Shown here piece by piece: positions 36,926-46,864 of a DNA stretch of 64,000 nucleotides (positions within the stretch are counted from its first letter, which is position 1; each line of letters opens with the position of its first letter). This stretch comes from Deltaproteobacteria bacterium. GTDB lineage: Bacteria; Desulfobacterota; Dissulfuribacteria; Dissulfuribacterales; UBA3076. The stretch is taken from positions 77,543 through 141,542 of the forward strand of contig JAGYNZ010000002.1 in assembly GCA_018399745.1 (NCBI GenBank), written 5' to 3'. The position numbers and the translations under genes were made by a program. Below the pieces are notes generated by a model that made no database searches, was not told the origin of the DNA, and saw nothing but the letters and a program-made list of their open reading frames with translations.

Positions 36926-37219
36926 ATGAACAGCCACATCGTACAGAGCTCCTTTATTACGAACGAAGACCTGAAGGCTACTTGATTCCAGCGGCAGGCG
37001 ATACCAGATAAGCGAGGGGTCAACTAAGAAATTCAAAACCGGATTTGGCCATTCTCTATGTGTATCCTGATAGGGCTGATGCAAAGGATGTTTTGCCTGA
37101 CATCAAGAGGCAAGATGCCCGCTGCTGGCCATTATATTTATATCATATCTTCAGCCTGTAAAGGCTATATAGCGGATTATCAGACGCTCAAAGCGGATGA
37201 CGAAGTCATGAGGCAATAA
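36910..37219 (+). pseudogene. degraded receiver (REC) domain gene
   Basis: Frame-interrupted remnants: LLIDEQPHRTELLYYERRPEGYLIPAAGDTR*, KPDLAILYVYPDRADAKDVLPDIKRQDARCWPLYLYHIFS, then frame change to CKGYIADYQTLKADDEVMRQ**; order and spacing match a REC domain. Confidence 0.5.
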
Positions 37220-37538
37220 TAGATTGAAGGAGTTACTCCTTGTAGTTTTCGGACTTCTATATTTGTTGGGCTTGATTGTGTTCCGTTTCAAATGCATCAG
37301 AGACCGAAATCCTAATACCAAACTCTTAATTGATTTATTGAGATGGATGAATGGGAAATAGATTTTGGATGCAACTCAGGGAACACAATAAGATGATGAA
37401 CAGAAACATGTATTGGTCATTGGACAACGGGTACCTCATGGCAATTATTTGTTGTTGATTCGTTGAGTACGAAAGCAGGGCCTTCACATCCTTTCCGACA
37501 TGCATCTTGGGCAAACTCGGAAATCATCAGCTTGGATC

Positions 37539-39323
37539 TCATGCAGATGATTTGGGTAAATGTAACGCAAAAATGCTGCCCTTTCCCGGAGTGCTCTGAA
37601 CAGATACGTGGCCGCCATGTGTCTGAGCAATGTGTTTGACAATGGCAAGACCCAGCCCGGTTCCTCCCATTTCCCGGCTTCGAGCCTTGTCTACCCGGTA
37701 AAATCTTTCAAAGATACGGGATAAATGTGTTTTTTCTATTCCGCAACCCTGATCACGTACGCTCACAATTATCTCTTTTTCCGCTTTAACTGCTTCAACC
37801 CAGACGTTTTTTTTCTCACCGCTATATTTAATGGCATTATCAATGAGGTTTACAAACGCATGTTCAAGGAGCGACGGATCGAATTTTGCTACTATGTCTT
37901 CAGCACAAGTCAGCTTTACGTCTATTTTCTTGGTCATGGCACTGACTTCACAGACCTGGATAGCGGTTTCGAGAACATCCCTTAGTCTGCCCTCATTCAG
38001 TACGACTTCTTCTGCTCCAGTCTTCTGCTCAAGCTTAGAGAGTCTCAGGAGGTCATCAATAATGGCCTCAAGGCGATTCACGTGTTTGTCGATTATTTCT
38101 AAAAATCGTTCGGCATACTCAGGATTTTTAGCCGCGCCATCACGAAGAGTCTCCACGAATCCCTTAATGGCAGTGATCGGAGTTTTTATTTCATGTGATA
38201 CATTGGCCACAAACTCACGCCTAATCTTTTCAAGTCTCAGAAGGCGTGTCACATCATTTAAAACTATAAGTGCGCCTATTTGTTTCCCTTCCGCATCACG
38301 GAGCAATGTGCCATGCCCGTTAAGAAAAAGCTCGCTGCCAGAAGAAGACAGGAAAATTTCTTTTTCAACCGCCTCTTGGCTGGATAATACCTTTTTCACA
38401 AATTGCTGAAGAACCGTATTTCTTACCACTTCTTGAATGCTTCGGCCTTGTACCTCAGCAAAATTGCATCCGAACATCTCGGCGGCAGCGTGGTTCATGC
38501 TTAAAACCCGCTCCCCCATGTCCACGGCAATGACTCCTTCAACCATGCTGGAGAGCATGGCCTCAATCTCGTTTCGCTGCCGCCTCACCGTGTCAATATG
38601 TTCACGAAGCTCAACTGCCATCCGGTTCAGCGATTCGGCAAGGGCTCCAATTTCTTCGGATTCAGTAACTTGTGGTCTCAAGAGGATTTCACCGCGAGTG
38701 ATGGATTCGGCCCAGATCTTGATGCGCTCTATGGGACGGGTAATGCTGCGAGAAACAAAGAGACTGAGTACCGCAGCAAATAAAGCTACTATAAGACCTC
38801 CAAACGCAATCTTGATCTTGATATTATTTAAAAGCAAATCTAAATCATTTACAGGGACTGATGTGCGGACAACCGCAAGGATGCGGCTTTTTTTCTTAAC
38901 AGGTATTCCTACGTACATCATATCCTTTTCCAGGGTCCGACTGTGCCGTATGGATTTGCCTGATGGACCATTCAAGGCATCAATGAATTCCATCCTGTCC
39001 AAATGGTTGTCCATGCCTGCCGGATCCCTCTCAGAATCTCCAACGACTTTGCCGGAGGGGAGTATTATGGTAATACGGGTTGCAGTAGTTTCGCCGATTT
39101 TTTTGCACAATCCGTCAACAGCCTTTTCATCTATGGGATCAAGATATTTTAAGACCTGTTTTTCAACAAACTGAGCTCGTATTTTGAGATCGGAAGCGGT
39201 TTGTTCAAGCAAAAAATGCTTCAAAGATGCAGATGTATACCATGTTGCAGCTATCAGAGAGATAATAGTGACCAATATATAGGATGGATAGAGTTGCCAG
39301 AGCAGCCGTTTCTTTTTTTTCAT
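37539..39323 (-). CDS. phoR: phosphate regulon sensor histidine kinase PhoR-like (TM-HAMP-PAS-HisKA-HATPase)
   Basis: FVANVSHEIKTPITAIKGFVETL; HLSRIFERFYRVDKARSREMGGTGLGLAIVKHIAQTHGG; adjacent phoB and pst. Confidence 0.93.
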   Translation of the reverse strand: MKKKKRLLWQLYPSYILVTIISLIAATWYTSASLKHFLLEQTASDLKIRAQFVEKQVLKYLDPIDEKAVDGLCKKIGETTATRITIILPSGKVVGDSERDPAGMDNHLDRMEFIDALNGPSGKSIRHSRTLEKDMMYVGIPVKKKSRILAVVRTSVPVNDLDLLLNNIKIKIAFGGLIVALFAAVLSLFVSRSITRPIERIKIWAESITRGEILLRPQVTESEEIGALAESLNRMAVELREHIDTVRRQRNEIEAMLSSMVEGVIAVDMGERVLSMNHAAAEMFGCNFAEVQGRSIQEVVRNTVLQQFVKKVLSSQEAVEKEIFLSSSGSELFLNGHGTLLRDAEGKQIGALIVLNDVTRLLRLEKIRREFVANVSHEIKTPITAIKGFVETLRDGAAKNPEYAERFLEIIDKHVNRLEAIIDDLLRLSKLEQKTGAEEVVLNEGRLRDVLETAIQVCEVSAMTKKIDVKLTCAEDIVAKFDPSLLEHAFVNLIDNAIKYSGEKKNVWVEAVKAEKEIIVSVRDQGCGIEKTHLSRIFERFYRVDKARSREMGGTGLGLAIVKHIAQTHGGHVSVQSTPGKGSIFALHLPKSSA

Positions 39324-39327
39324 AACT

Positions 39328-40014
39328 CTATTCCCTGAATCGATATCCTATTCCACGGACCGTCTCGATATAGCTGCCTGCAGGCCCGAGTTTCTTTCGC
39401 AACCCAACGATCTGAACATCCACCGAACGATCAGTGACCGAATAATCCTCTCCACGGACGGCTTCGACGATCTGGCATCGGGTAAAGACCCATCCCGGCC
39501 TTCTCGCAATATAATTAAGGATGGCGAATTCCGTGAAAGTCAATTGGACAGGAACACCCTTGAAGAGCACCTCATGACGCCTGGGATCAATTTGGATATC
39601 GTGAATTCGAAGAACCGATGCCTGTTCCTGCGGTCCTTTTATATTCCTGCGGAGAACCGCTCGGACTCTTGCTATAAGGACGCGCGGACTGAAAGGTTTT
39701 GTGATGTAGTCGTCAGCTCCAAGCTCCAGGCCTGTTACGATATCCGCTTCTTCGCCCTTGGCTGTTAACATAACAATAGGTATGTTTCTGGTATCTGGAT
39801 CATTTTTCAGGCGTCTTGTTATTTCGAGACCATCCATATCTGGCAGCATAAGATCCAGTATTATGAGATCAGGGTATTCTGACCTCACGAGGTGTACGGC
39901 CTGCTTGCCTGATCCGGCACAAAAAACCTGAAAACCTTCTCGCGATAGATTGAATTTCAGTAGCTCCAGGATATCTTCTTCATCATCTACCGCGAAAACC
40001 TTTTCGTTTGACAT
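39328..40014 (-). CDS. phoB: phosphate regulon response regulator PhoB
   Basis: KVFAVDDEEDILELLKFNLSREGFQVF...LDLMLPDMDGLEITRRL...FTEFAILNYIARRPGWVFTRCQIVEAVRGEDYSVTDRSVDVQIVGLRKKLG. Confidence 0.95.
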   Translation of the reverse strand: MSNEKVFAVDDEEDILELLKFNLSREGFQVFCAGSGKQAVHLVRSEYPDLIILDLMLPDMDGLEITRRLKNDPDTRNIPIVMLTAKGEEADIVTGLELGADDYITKPFSPRVLIARVRAVLRRNIKGPQEQASVLRIHDIQIDPRRHEVLFKGVPVQLTFTEFAILNYIARRPGWVFTRCQIVEAVRGEDYSVTDRSVDVQIVGLRKKLGPAGSYIETVRGIGYRFRE

Positions 40015-40348
40015 AGACGAGACCTTTGCCCGGGATAAAATTCTACCAACTTATTTTTCCCCAAGCCCTTTACTCAAATTTATTTTAACTTAAAATTTTA
40101 TATCTTTTAAGCTGTATTAAGGCTCCATAGGAGTTATGTAAGTAATTCAAAACGAGTCTGTTTCACCATGTTTTTGCCTCTGCGCTCTTTTGTATGCGTA
40201 ACGGCATATAAAACAGATTATTTATTAAATATAGTATATAACTTTTATCTTCAACAAATAAAAAAGGTCATGCAAGGCCTCAGAAGATTCATCGATTATT
40301 TATCTGTCGCTAGACCGTCCTATAGTTTCATGCAAATTTAATTTTTTC

Positions 40349-40370
40349 CTAATCAGAATCTAACAATCAT
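40349..40370 (+). promoter_or_regulatory. Weak candidate PHO-box-like repeat upstream of pstS
   Basis: CTAATCAgaat CTAACAAtcat, 11-bp period; diverges from CTGTCAT. Confidence 0.35.
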
Positions 40371-40607
40371 AAGAAATAATGCGCCCTGCAGAGTAATTCT
40401 ATGGCATGATTACACTGTGTACCAAGACCTGGACCCAGATTCGGCGAAAAATGTTCCAAATTTAGATTACTGTAATAGGTCCAAAATCCAAAGAGCTGTC
40501 ATAATCAACTTGTTTGCCTTCAGCTCTCAGGCAACACCCCAGATAGGGGATTTAATTAGAATCATAAATATTTTATTTAAAAATCATAGTACCCGGAGGA
40601 AAAGGAG

Positions 40608-41426
40608 ATGAAATTGAAACATATCGCTATTTTCGCACTTGCATTGGTTTTTTCTTTTACATCAACGCAGGTGTTCGCGGGGAATCTGGTAATCAAAGGT
40701 TCTACCACGGTTTTACCTATTGCACAAAAAGTGGCAGAGGCCTATATGAAGCAAAATCCGAATGTGAAGATCTCAATTTCTGGTGGCGGGTCAGGCAACG
40801 GAATAAAGGCCCTTATTGATGGAAGCACGGATATTGCGGATAGCTCAAGATTCATAAAGCCGAAGGAAATAAGCCTTGCTGTGGAGAAAGGGGCCTATCC
40901 AGTGCCTTTTGCCGTTGCCTATGACTGCATTGTTCCGATAGTCCATCCCAGCAATTCTGTGGTAAATCTGACCATGGCTCAGCTCAAGACAATTTATAAA
41001 GGAGAAATAAAAAACTGGAAAGAATTAGGCGGTCCCGACAGGCCGATTGTGGTCATCTCCCGCGATACATCCTCAGGGACCTACGAAGTATGGCAAGATA
41101 AAGTCATGGAAAAGGAACGGGTTTTCCCAGGGGCACTGCTCCAGGCATCAAACGGGGCCGTTGCGCAAGCCGTTTCAAAAAACCAAAATGCCATTGGTTA
41201 TATAAGTCTCGGATATCTGGACAAGGGCATAAAGTCTTTAACGGTGGATAAGATTACGGGATCTGAGGAAACGACACTGAATGGGACATACCCTGTCAGC
41301 AGGCCTCTTTATATGTTCACGAGCGGCTGGCCGGAGGGGAATACGCTCAATTTCATCAACTTTGTTCTGAACCCGGAAAAGGGTCAGCAATACGTGCGCG
41401 ATGTGAGGTATGTACCTTTGTATTAA
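40608..41426 (+). CDS. pstS: phosphate ABC transporter substrate-binding protein PstS
   Basis: LVIKGSTTVLPIAQKVAEAYMKQNPNVKISISGGGSGNGIKALIDGSTDIADSSR; VISRDTSSGTYEVW. Confidence 0.96.
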   Translation: MKLKHIAIFALALVFSFTSTQVFAGNLVIKGSTTVLPIAQKVAEAYMKQNPNVKISISGGGSGNGIKALIDGSTDIADSSRFIKPKEISLAVEKGAYPVPFAVAYDCIVPIVHPSNSVVNLTMAQLKTIYKGEIKNWKELGGPDRPIVVISRDTSSGTYEVWQDKVMEKERVFPGALLQASNGAVAQAVSKNQNAIGYISLGYLDKGIKSLTVDKITGSEETTLNGTYPVSRPLYMFTSGWPEGNTLNFINFVLNPEKGQQYVRDVRYVPLY

Positions 41427-41526
41427 GATACTATTTCTTCGTACGAAAAGTGAGAATCAAAGGCCACATGTATGGTACTGATAAAACATGTCTGCCCGTG
41501 GCCAACTCATCAGCAAAACCTAAAAT

Positions 41527-42438
41527 ATGGCAAAAAATAGCCAAACAGGAAAGGGCCGTCAGAGAAGAGAAAGGGCAATAACCCTCTTTTTCTTCTCTGT
41601 CGCACTGACCTCCATAACAATATTGACCTTAATCGTTATTTTCCTTTTTTGGGAAGGCATTCCTATCTTCAGCAAGGTCTCTATTTACGATTTCCTGTTC
41701 GGACATTACTGGTACCCCACTGATGACCCCCCTGATTTTGGTATCTTTCCACTGATCGTCGCATCCTTGGCTGTTACTGCTTTGTCTGCTGTTATTTCCA
41801 TTCCGCTGGGGGTGATGACCGCCCTCTATCTTGCGGAGTCTGCATCTGCTCGATTGAGGGAATGGGTAAAGCCTATCGTGGAACTTCTGGCAGCCCTCCC
41901 TTCGGTGGTCATCGGTTTCTTCGGCATGGTAATAGTTGCTCCCTTCCTTCAGGAAATCTTTGATGTCCCTACCGGCTTAAATCTTTTCAATGCGTCACTT
42001 ATGCTGGCATTCATGTCCGTCCCTACCATCTGCAGTATTTCTGAAGATGCCATTTATAGTGTACCGCTTGAACTCAAAGAGGCCTCTCTGGCCCTGGGAG
42101 CTACCAAGTATGAGACCATCGCCAGAGTGGTCCTTCCAGCGTCTCTATCAGGCATTTCCACTGCCATAATTCTTGGTATGTCCAGGGCAATTGGCGAGAC
42201 CATGGTAGTGTTGATGATTGCCGGCGGAGCAGCCCAATTGCCGTCTTCAATATTTGACCCGGTCCGTCCCATGCCTGCAAGCATTGCTGCAGAGATGGCC
42301 GAGGCCCCTTTCCGCAGCGATCACTATCACGCCCTGTTTGCCACCGGTGTCGTATTATTTGCTTTTACCCTGCTTTTCAACCTGTTGTCCGAACACATCT
42401 CCAACAAATACAGGCAGGTTGGAGCTGCAACTTTGTGA
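41527..42438 (+). CDS. pstC: phosphate ABC transporter permease PstC
   Basis: Permease with EAA loop ELKEASLALGATKYETIARVVLPASLSGI; followed by pstA and pstB. Confidence 0.95.
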   Translation: MAKNSQTGKGRQRRERAITLFFFSVALTSITILTLIVIFLFWEGIPIFSKVSIYDFLFGHYWYPTDDPPDFGIFPLIVASLAVTALSAVISIPLGVMTALYLAESASARLREWVKPIVELLAALPSVVIGFFGMVIVAPFLQEIFDVPTGLNLFNASLMLAFMSVPTICSISEDAIYSVPLELKEASLALGATKYETIARVVLPASLSGISTAIILGMSRAIGETMVVLMIAGGAAQLPSSIFDPVRPMPASIAAEMAEAPFRSDHYHALFATGVVLFAFTLLFNLLSEHISNKYRQVGAATL

Positions 42439-42462
42439 TTTAAAACCTGATTTTTTAAATCT

Positions 42463-43347
42463 ATGAGCCCTGAAGCCATGAATAAATCAAGCAGTCTTTC
42501 GCGGCGTCGCAAACTGATCCAGGCATCAATTTTTGGACTTTTCAGGCTCTCCGCTGCCATAAATGGAATCGCATTGTTCGTTATAGTCTATTTTCTTGTG
42601 GCGAGAGGGTGGCGGGCCATCAACTGGACATTCCTTACACAGCCACCCAGGGAAGCAATGACCGAAGGGGGAATTTTGCCCTGTATCGTCGGCACACTCT
42701 ACCTGGGTCTAGGGGCCATTCTTGTGGCCCTTCCCATTGGAGTTACCTCTGCGGTCTATCTTAATGAGTATGCACGTCCAGGCCGTTTACTTCGTGCTAT
42801 CCGTATAGGGATCAACAACCTCGCCGGTGTGCCTTCCGTGGTCTTTGGTCTCTTTGGTCTCGCCTTCTTTGTAGTATGGTTAAAAATGGGTGTCAGCATC
42901 CTCGCTGGTTCCCTGACGCTGGGAGTACTCACCCTGCCAGTAATTATCGGATCTTCAGAGGAGGCCATGAGGTCCGTCCCGGACACCTACCGGGAGGCTT
43001 CTCTGGCCCTGGGAGCCACTAAATGGAAGACCATATACAGGGTAGTCCTGCCAGCCGCTCTGCCCGGAATACTTACCGGTGCCATCCTCGGGATCAGCCG
43101 TGCCGCAGGGGAGACGGCCCCCATCATGTTTACAGCAGCCGTGTTTTATACCCCTTCTCTTCCGGCATCTGTTTTTGATGAAATCATGGCCCTGCCCTAT
43201 CATATCTATGTGCTGGCTACGGCGGGAACAGAGATTGAAGCCACACGACATCTCCAGTATGGAACCGCCCTTGTGCTGATTGTCCTGGTATTGGGCCTGA
43301 ATCTTTTTGCCATTATCTACCGCGCACGCCTTCAAAGACGGAGGTGA
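42463..43347 (+). CDS. pstA: phosphate ABC transporter permease PstA
   Basis: TYREASLALGATKWKTIYRVVLPAALPGILTGAILGISRAAGETAPIMFTA. Confidence 0.96.
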   Translation: MSPEAMNKSSSLSRRRKLIQASIFGLFRLSAAINGIALFVIVYFLVARGWRAINWTFLTQPPREAMTEGGILPCIVGTLYLGLGAILVALPIGVTSAVYLNEYARPGRLLRAIRIGINNLAGVPSVVFGLFGLAFFVVWLKMGVSILAGSLTLGVLTLPVIIGSSEEAMRSVPDTYREASLALGATKWKTIYRVVLPAALPGILTGAILGISRAAGETAPIMFTAAVFYTPSLPASVFDEIMALPYHIYVLATAGTEIEATRHLQYGTALVLIVLVLGLNLFAIIYRARLQRRR

Positions 43348-43353
43348 TGCATA

Positions 43354-44115
43354 ATGGAGCATTCTCTAAAAATTAAAATAAAAAACTTAAATTTCTATTA
43401 CGGTGATTTTAAGGCACTTCATGCCATCTCCATGGATATTTACGAAAATCAGGTAACTGCTTTCATCGGTCCCTCTGGTTGCGGAAAAAGCACTTTATTG
43501 CGTTGTCTAAACCGAATGAATGATCTTATTTCTACCAGCCGGGTGGAAGGTCAGATCCTTCTGGATGATCAGGATATTAACGATCCAAATCTGGATGTAG
43601 TCACACTTCGTCACAATGTCGGCATGGTGTTTCAAAAGCCCAATCCCTTTCCCAAAAGCATCTTTGAAAATGTGGCATATGGTCTAAGAGTGAATGGCAT
43701 AAAAGATAAGGCCTATATTGAAAATCAGGTTGAAAAGAGTCTCGTTCAGGCCGCTATCTGGGACGAAGTCAAAGACAGGATTCATGATTCGGCCCTTGGT
43801 CTCTCGGGGGGCCAGCAACAACGTCTCTGTATTGCGCGGGCACTGGCAATAGAGCCTGAAGTGATCCTTATGGATGAACCGGCATCTGCCCTGGATCCAA
43901 TCGCCACACAGAAGATTGAGGAGCTGATCCACCACTTGAAAAGATCATATACAATCATCATTGTTACACATAACATGCAGCAGGCCGCTCGGGTATCCGA
44001 CATTACAGCCTTTTTTTATCTGGGAAAACTTATAGAGATTGACGATACGGAGACCCTTTTTACGAAACCTAAGCTCCAGCAGACGGAAGATTACATCACG
44101 GGTCGTTTTGGATAG
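43354..44115 (+). CDS. pstB: phosphate ABC transporter ATP-binding protein PstB
   Basis: Walker [52 protein letters not shown]. Confidence 0.97.
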   Translation: MEHSLKIKIKNLNFYYGDFKALHAISMDIYENQVTAFIGPSGCGKSTLLRCLNRMNDLISTSRVEGQILLDDQDINDPNLDVVTLRHNVGMVFQKPNPFPKSIFENVAYGLRVNGIKDKAYIENQVEKSLVQAAIWDEVKDRIHDSALGLSGGQQQRLCIARALAIEPEVILMDEPASALDPIATQKIEELIHHLKRSYTIIIVTHNMQQAARVSDITAFFYLGKLIEIDDTETLFTKPKLQQTEDYITGRFG

Positions 44116-44131
44116 AAGGGAGGATTTTTTT

Positions 44132-44806
44132 ATGACCATACGTTTACAAAAAGAACTGGAGAGACTCAAAAAGAGTATCCTTTCCCTGGGCACCATGGTA
44201 GAAGAGCGTGTCCGGATGGCTATCCGGGCCCTTGAGCTGAGAGATGCGAATTTAGCAGAGAAGATCATTAGAAGTGACTACGAAATAGATGAGTTTGAGG
44301 TAGAGGTGGAAGAAGAATGCCTGAAGATCCTTGCATTGCATCAGCCGGTTGCAGTGGACCTGCGTTTTATTATTGCTGCGATCAAGATAAACAACGACCT
44401 GGAAAGGATCGCTGATGAGGCAGTAAATATCGCGGAACGGGTTCAGATCATTGCCAAGCGGGAAAGGCTTGATATCCCTTTTGATTATACCATGATGGCG
44501 GAAAACACGTCATCCATGCTTGAGAAGAGTCTGGATGCCCTTGTGAACAGGGACGATGCCCTTGCTTTGACTGTTCTTAAATCAGACGATGAAATAGATG
44601 ACATGAAGAATTATGCGTATGACGTGGTAAAACAGGCCATTGGTGAATATCCTGATCGAGTGGGCTATCTGATCAACCTGCTCCTTATGTGCCGTCACCT
44701 TGAACGCATAGCAGATCATGCCACCAATATTGCTGAAGAAGTCGTTTACATGGTGCAGGGGCAGATAGTCAGGCACGGAAATGTCGAACTCGAAGACAAA
44801 AAATAA
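44132..44806 (+). CDS. phoU: phosphate transport system regulator PhoU
   Basis: LERLKKSILSLGTMVEERVRMAIRAL...DLRFIIAAIKINNDLERIADEAVNIAER...RHLERIADHATNIAEEVVYMVQG; start trimmed to the ATG at 44132. Confidence 0.96.
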   Translation: MTIRLQKELERLKKSILSLGTMVEERVRMAIRALELRDANLAEKIIRSDYEIDEFEVEVEEECLKILALHQPVAVDLRFIIAAIKINNDLERIADEAVNIAERVQIIAKRERLDIPFDYTMMAENTSSMLEKSLDALVNRDDALALTVLKSDDEIDDMKNYAYDVVKQAIGEYPDRVGYLINLLLMCRHLERIADHATNIAEEVVYMVQGQIVRHGNVELEDKK

Positions 44807-44951
44807 TATGTTAATTAGATGCCTCTGATTTTCCGGAATCTATTAGTCCTTCGTTTTACAATTTTTTGTTTTCCTCAAACCAATTGTTACATAGTCCGAT
44901 ATGATACAATTCCTGTCGTGTCGATGCCCTAAGTTCTTCAATCCTGTCAAT

Positions 44952-44991
44952 CTAAACAAAATCTAACCTAACATTAATACGGTTTTAACTA
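44952..44991 (+). promoter_or_regulatory. Weak candidate 11-bp direct-repeat array upstream of the porin gene
   Basis: CTAAACAaaat CTAACCTaaca TTAATACggtt TTAACTA: units at 44952, 44963, 44974, 44985. Confidence 0.4.
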
Positions 44992-45121
44992 ACCATATCC
45001 CTAATAGGCAAAATCAAAAGACCAGTATTTCTATCGAAGGGGGTGAGGCCGGTAATTTCAAGGGAAAAGCAGAATGAGTTCCATAATATATGAAAAATAT
45101 AAAGGAGAGGTATGGAAAAAT

Positions 45122-46441
45122 ATGAAGAAAATTTCAATAATAATTTTTGTCATAACGAGTTTGCTTATGACATTCGGCATTACTCAGTCCTGGGCCGGGG
45201 AAATTGATATTTTGGTCAATAAGCTGGTGGAAAAAGGTATTCTTTCTAATTCAGAGGCCCGGCAACTTTTGGATGAAATGCGGAAAGAAGCGGTGGTCCT
45301 GGAAGAACAACGCAAGCAGGAGGTAGTGAAGGAAATTAAAGACAGGGAACTGGCAGTGCCCAAGGCATTAAAGGGACTGGAGGTCGGGATGCTGGCATAT
45401 GTGGATTATTCAAATGGTATCATGCCGGAACCCGGCGACGGGGATTCGAGTTTCAACCATTTCAGAATTACCAGGGGTTACCTCACCGTGAAGAAAGAGA
45501 TACTTCCATGGTTGCATACGCGGATAACCATTGATACTCATCAGGACTCTGAAGGGGATTATAAGGAACGTCTAAAATATCTTTATGCCGAGTTCAGACC
45601 GCCTGACCTCGGGCCCCTTACCGGCATGAAATCAGAGGTTGGAATGGGGCATATCCCATGGCTGGATTTTGAAGAACACGTCAATCCGTATCGCTGCCAG
45701 GGTACAATGGCCATAGAGAGAGCGGGGACCTTTAATTCTGCCGATACCGGTATCAGCCTTCGTGGGGATTTTGCCGGAAAGCTGAAGAATGCAAAGGAGA
45801 AAACAGGCAATCACCACTATGACGGCTATTATGGAAGCTGGCATCTTGGGGTTTATAATGGATCGGGTTATCACGCGAGCGAAAAAAATAACAATAAGGT
45901 AGTCGAGGGACGCTTTACGCTGCGTCCTTTGCCCCAACTCTTACCAGGTTTTCAGTTGAGCTATTTTGGTATTTATGGGGAGGGTAATGATAAGGGCTTA
46001 AACGGAGACTACCCGGATTACGAGGTAAACATGGGTATGTTGAGTTATGAACACCCATGGGGGATTTTGACTGCCCAATATTTCCAGACCGAAGGAAATG
46101 CGAAAGGCAAATGGGTAGATGCAGCTGGGGATGCACTGGATACCGAGGGTTATTCCTTTTTCGGTAATTTGAGGCTTCCTTTCTTTGACAGAAAATTTTC
46201 CTTGTTTGCACGTTATGACCATTTCGATCAAGACGATGACAACAAGATTGGTCATGACGCTGATTATGACATGTACCTTAGCGGGATTGCATGGGATGTT
46301 TACAAAGGTAACATGCTGCTGCTGTCGTATGAAGTTACGAACTACGGTGACGATGCAGGCACAAAAGGAAATGCTCCGATTCTAGACAACCAGCTTGGCG
46401 ACGACCGTAAGGTACAGGCAGTTTGGCAAATCAAATTCTGA
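45122..46441 (+). CDS. outer-membrane porin, OprO/OprP-like
   Basis: Signal peptide MKKISIIIFVITSLLMTFGITQSWAG; beta-barrel pattern with terminal aromatic (QAVWQIKF); directly after phoU. Confidence 0.75.
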   Translation: MKKISIIIFVITSLLMTFGITQSWAGEIDILVNKLVEKGILSNSEARQLLDEMRKEAVVLEEQRKQEVVKEIKDRELAVPKALKGLEVGMLAYVDYSNGIMPEPGDGDSSFNHFRITRGYLTVKKEILPWLHTRITIDTHQDSEGDYKERLKYLYAEFRPPDLGPLTGMKSEVGMGHIPWLDFEEHVNPYRCQGTMAIERAGTFNSADTGISLRGDFAGKLKNAKEKTGNHHYDGYYGSWHLGVYNGSGYHASEKNNNKVVEGRFTLRPLPQLLPGFQLSYFGIYGEGNDKGLNGDYPDYEVNMGMLSYEHPWGILTAQYFQTEGNAKGKWVDAAGDALDTEGYSFFGNLRLPFFDRKFSLFARYDHFDQDDDNKIGHDADYDMYLSGIAWDVYKGNMLLLSYEVTNYGDDAGTKGNAPILDNQLGDDRKVQAVWQIKF

Positions 46442-46467
46442 GTTTTACAAGCGGCTCTTTCTATAGT

Positions 46468-46501
46468 GCCCCGGAATGCCAAACATTCCGGGGCTTTTTT
46501 T
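46468..46501 (+). terminator. Rho-independent terminator after porin gene
   Basis: gccccggaatg-ccaaa-cattccggggc followed by ttttttt. Confidence 0.95.
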
Positions 46502-46684
46502 GTCATTGGTTTTGTGATATCGTCCACTAGAAGACATCTAACGTATTTGTACTTTGCTTGAAGAGCAGGTGTGGCATGCATTACCAAGGGTTAACACCCT
46601 GAGTTTTGCGAAATGCTCTTTAGTGATATATTTATAAATTTATAAAATATCTTTTTTTGAGGGCTAACAATTTATATTAATCTT

Positions 46685-46801
46685 GAGCCTCTTGTAAAAC
46701 TCGTAGGTTTTTTTGAGGACAAGGCGCAAGAAGTAAAAATAGTTTTCGTGGGCATTTTTGGCGACGGGCAACGTAGTCATTGGACCAGGGACTGAGTTTT
46801 A
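46685..46801. repeat. Putative small non-coding repeat element with short inverted ends
   Basis: taaaactc (46695-46702) and gagtttta (46794-46801) are inverted; no ORF; starts with gagcctcttgtaaaa, resembling motifs at 59-71 and 50576-50590. Confidence 0.35.
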
Positions 46802-46864
46802 AAAATGTCCTGAATCAATGGGTCTATTTGATCCGGTATAAAACCGCGAAACGGAAAGGGCTTT

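Noticed and set aside
37831-39174. Plus-strand ORFs opposite phoR (37831..38409, 38437..39174)
   Set aside because: Ser/Arg-rich shadow frames of a conserved histidine kinase.
41462-41503. Interrupted hairpin between pstS and pstC (ggccacatgt ... acatgtctgcccgtggcc)
   Set aside because: Stem is interrupted and lacks a T-tract; too weak to claim a regulatory role.
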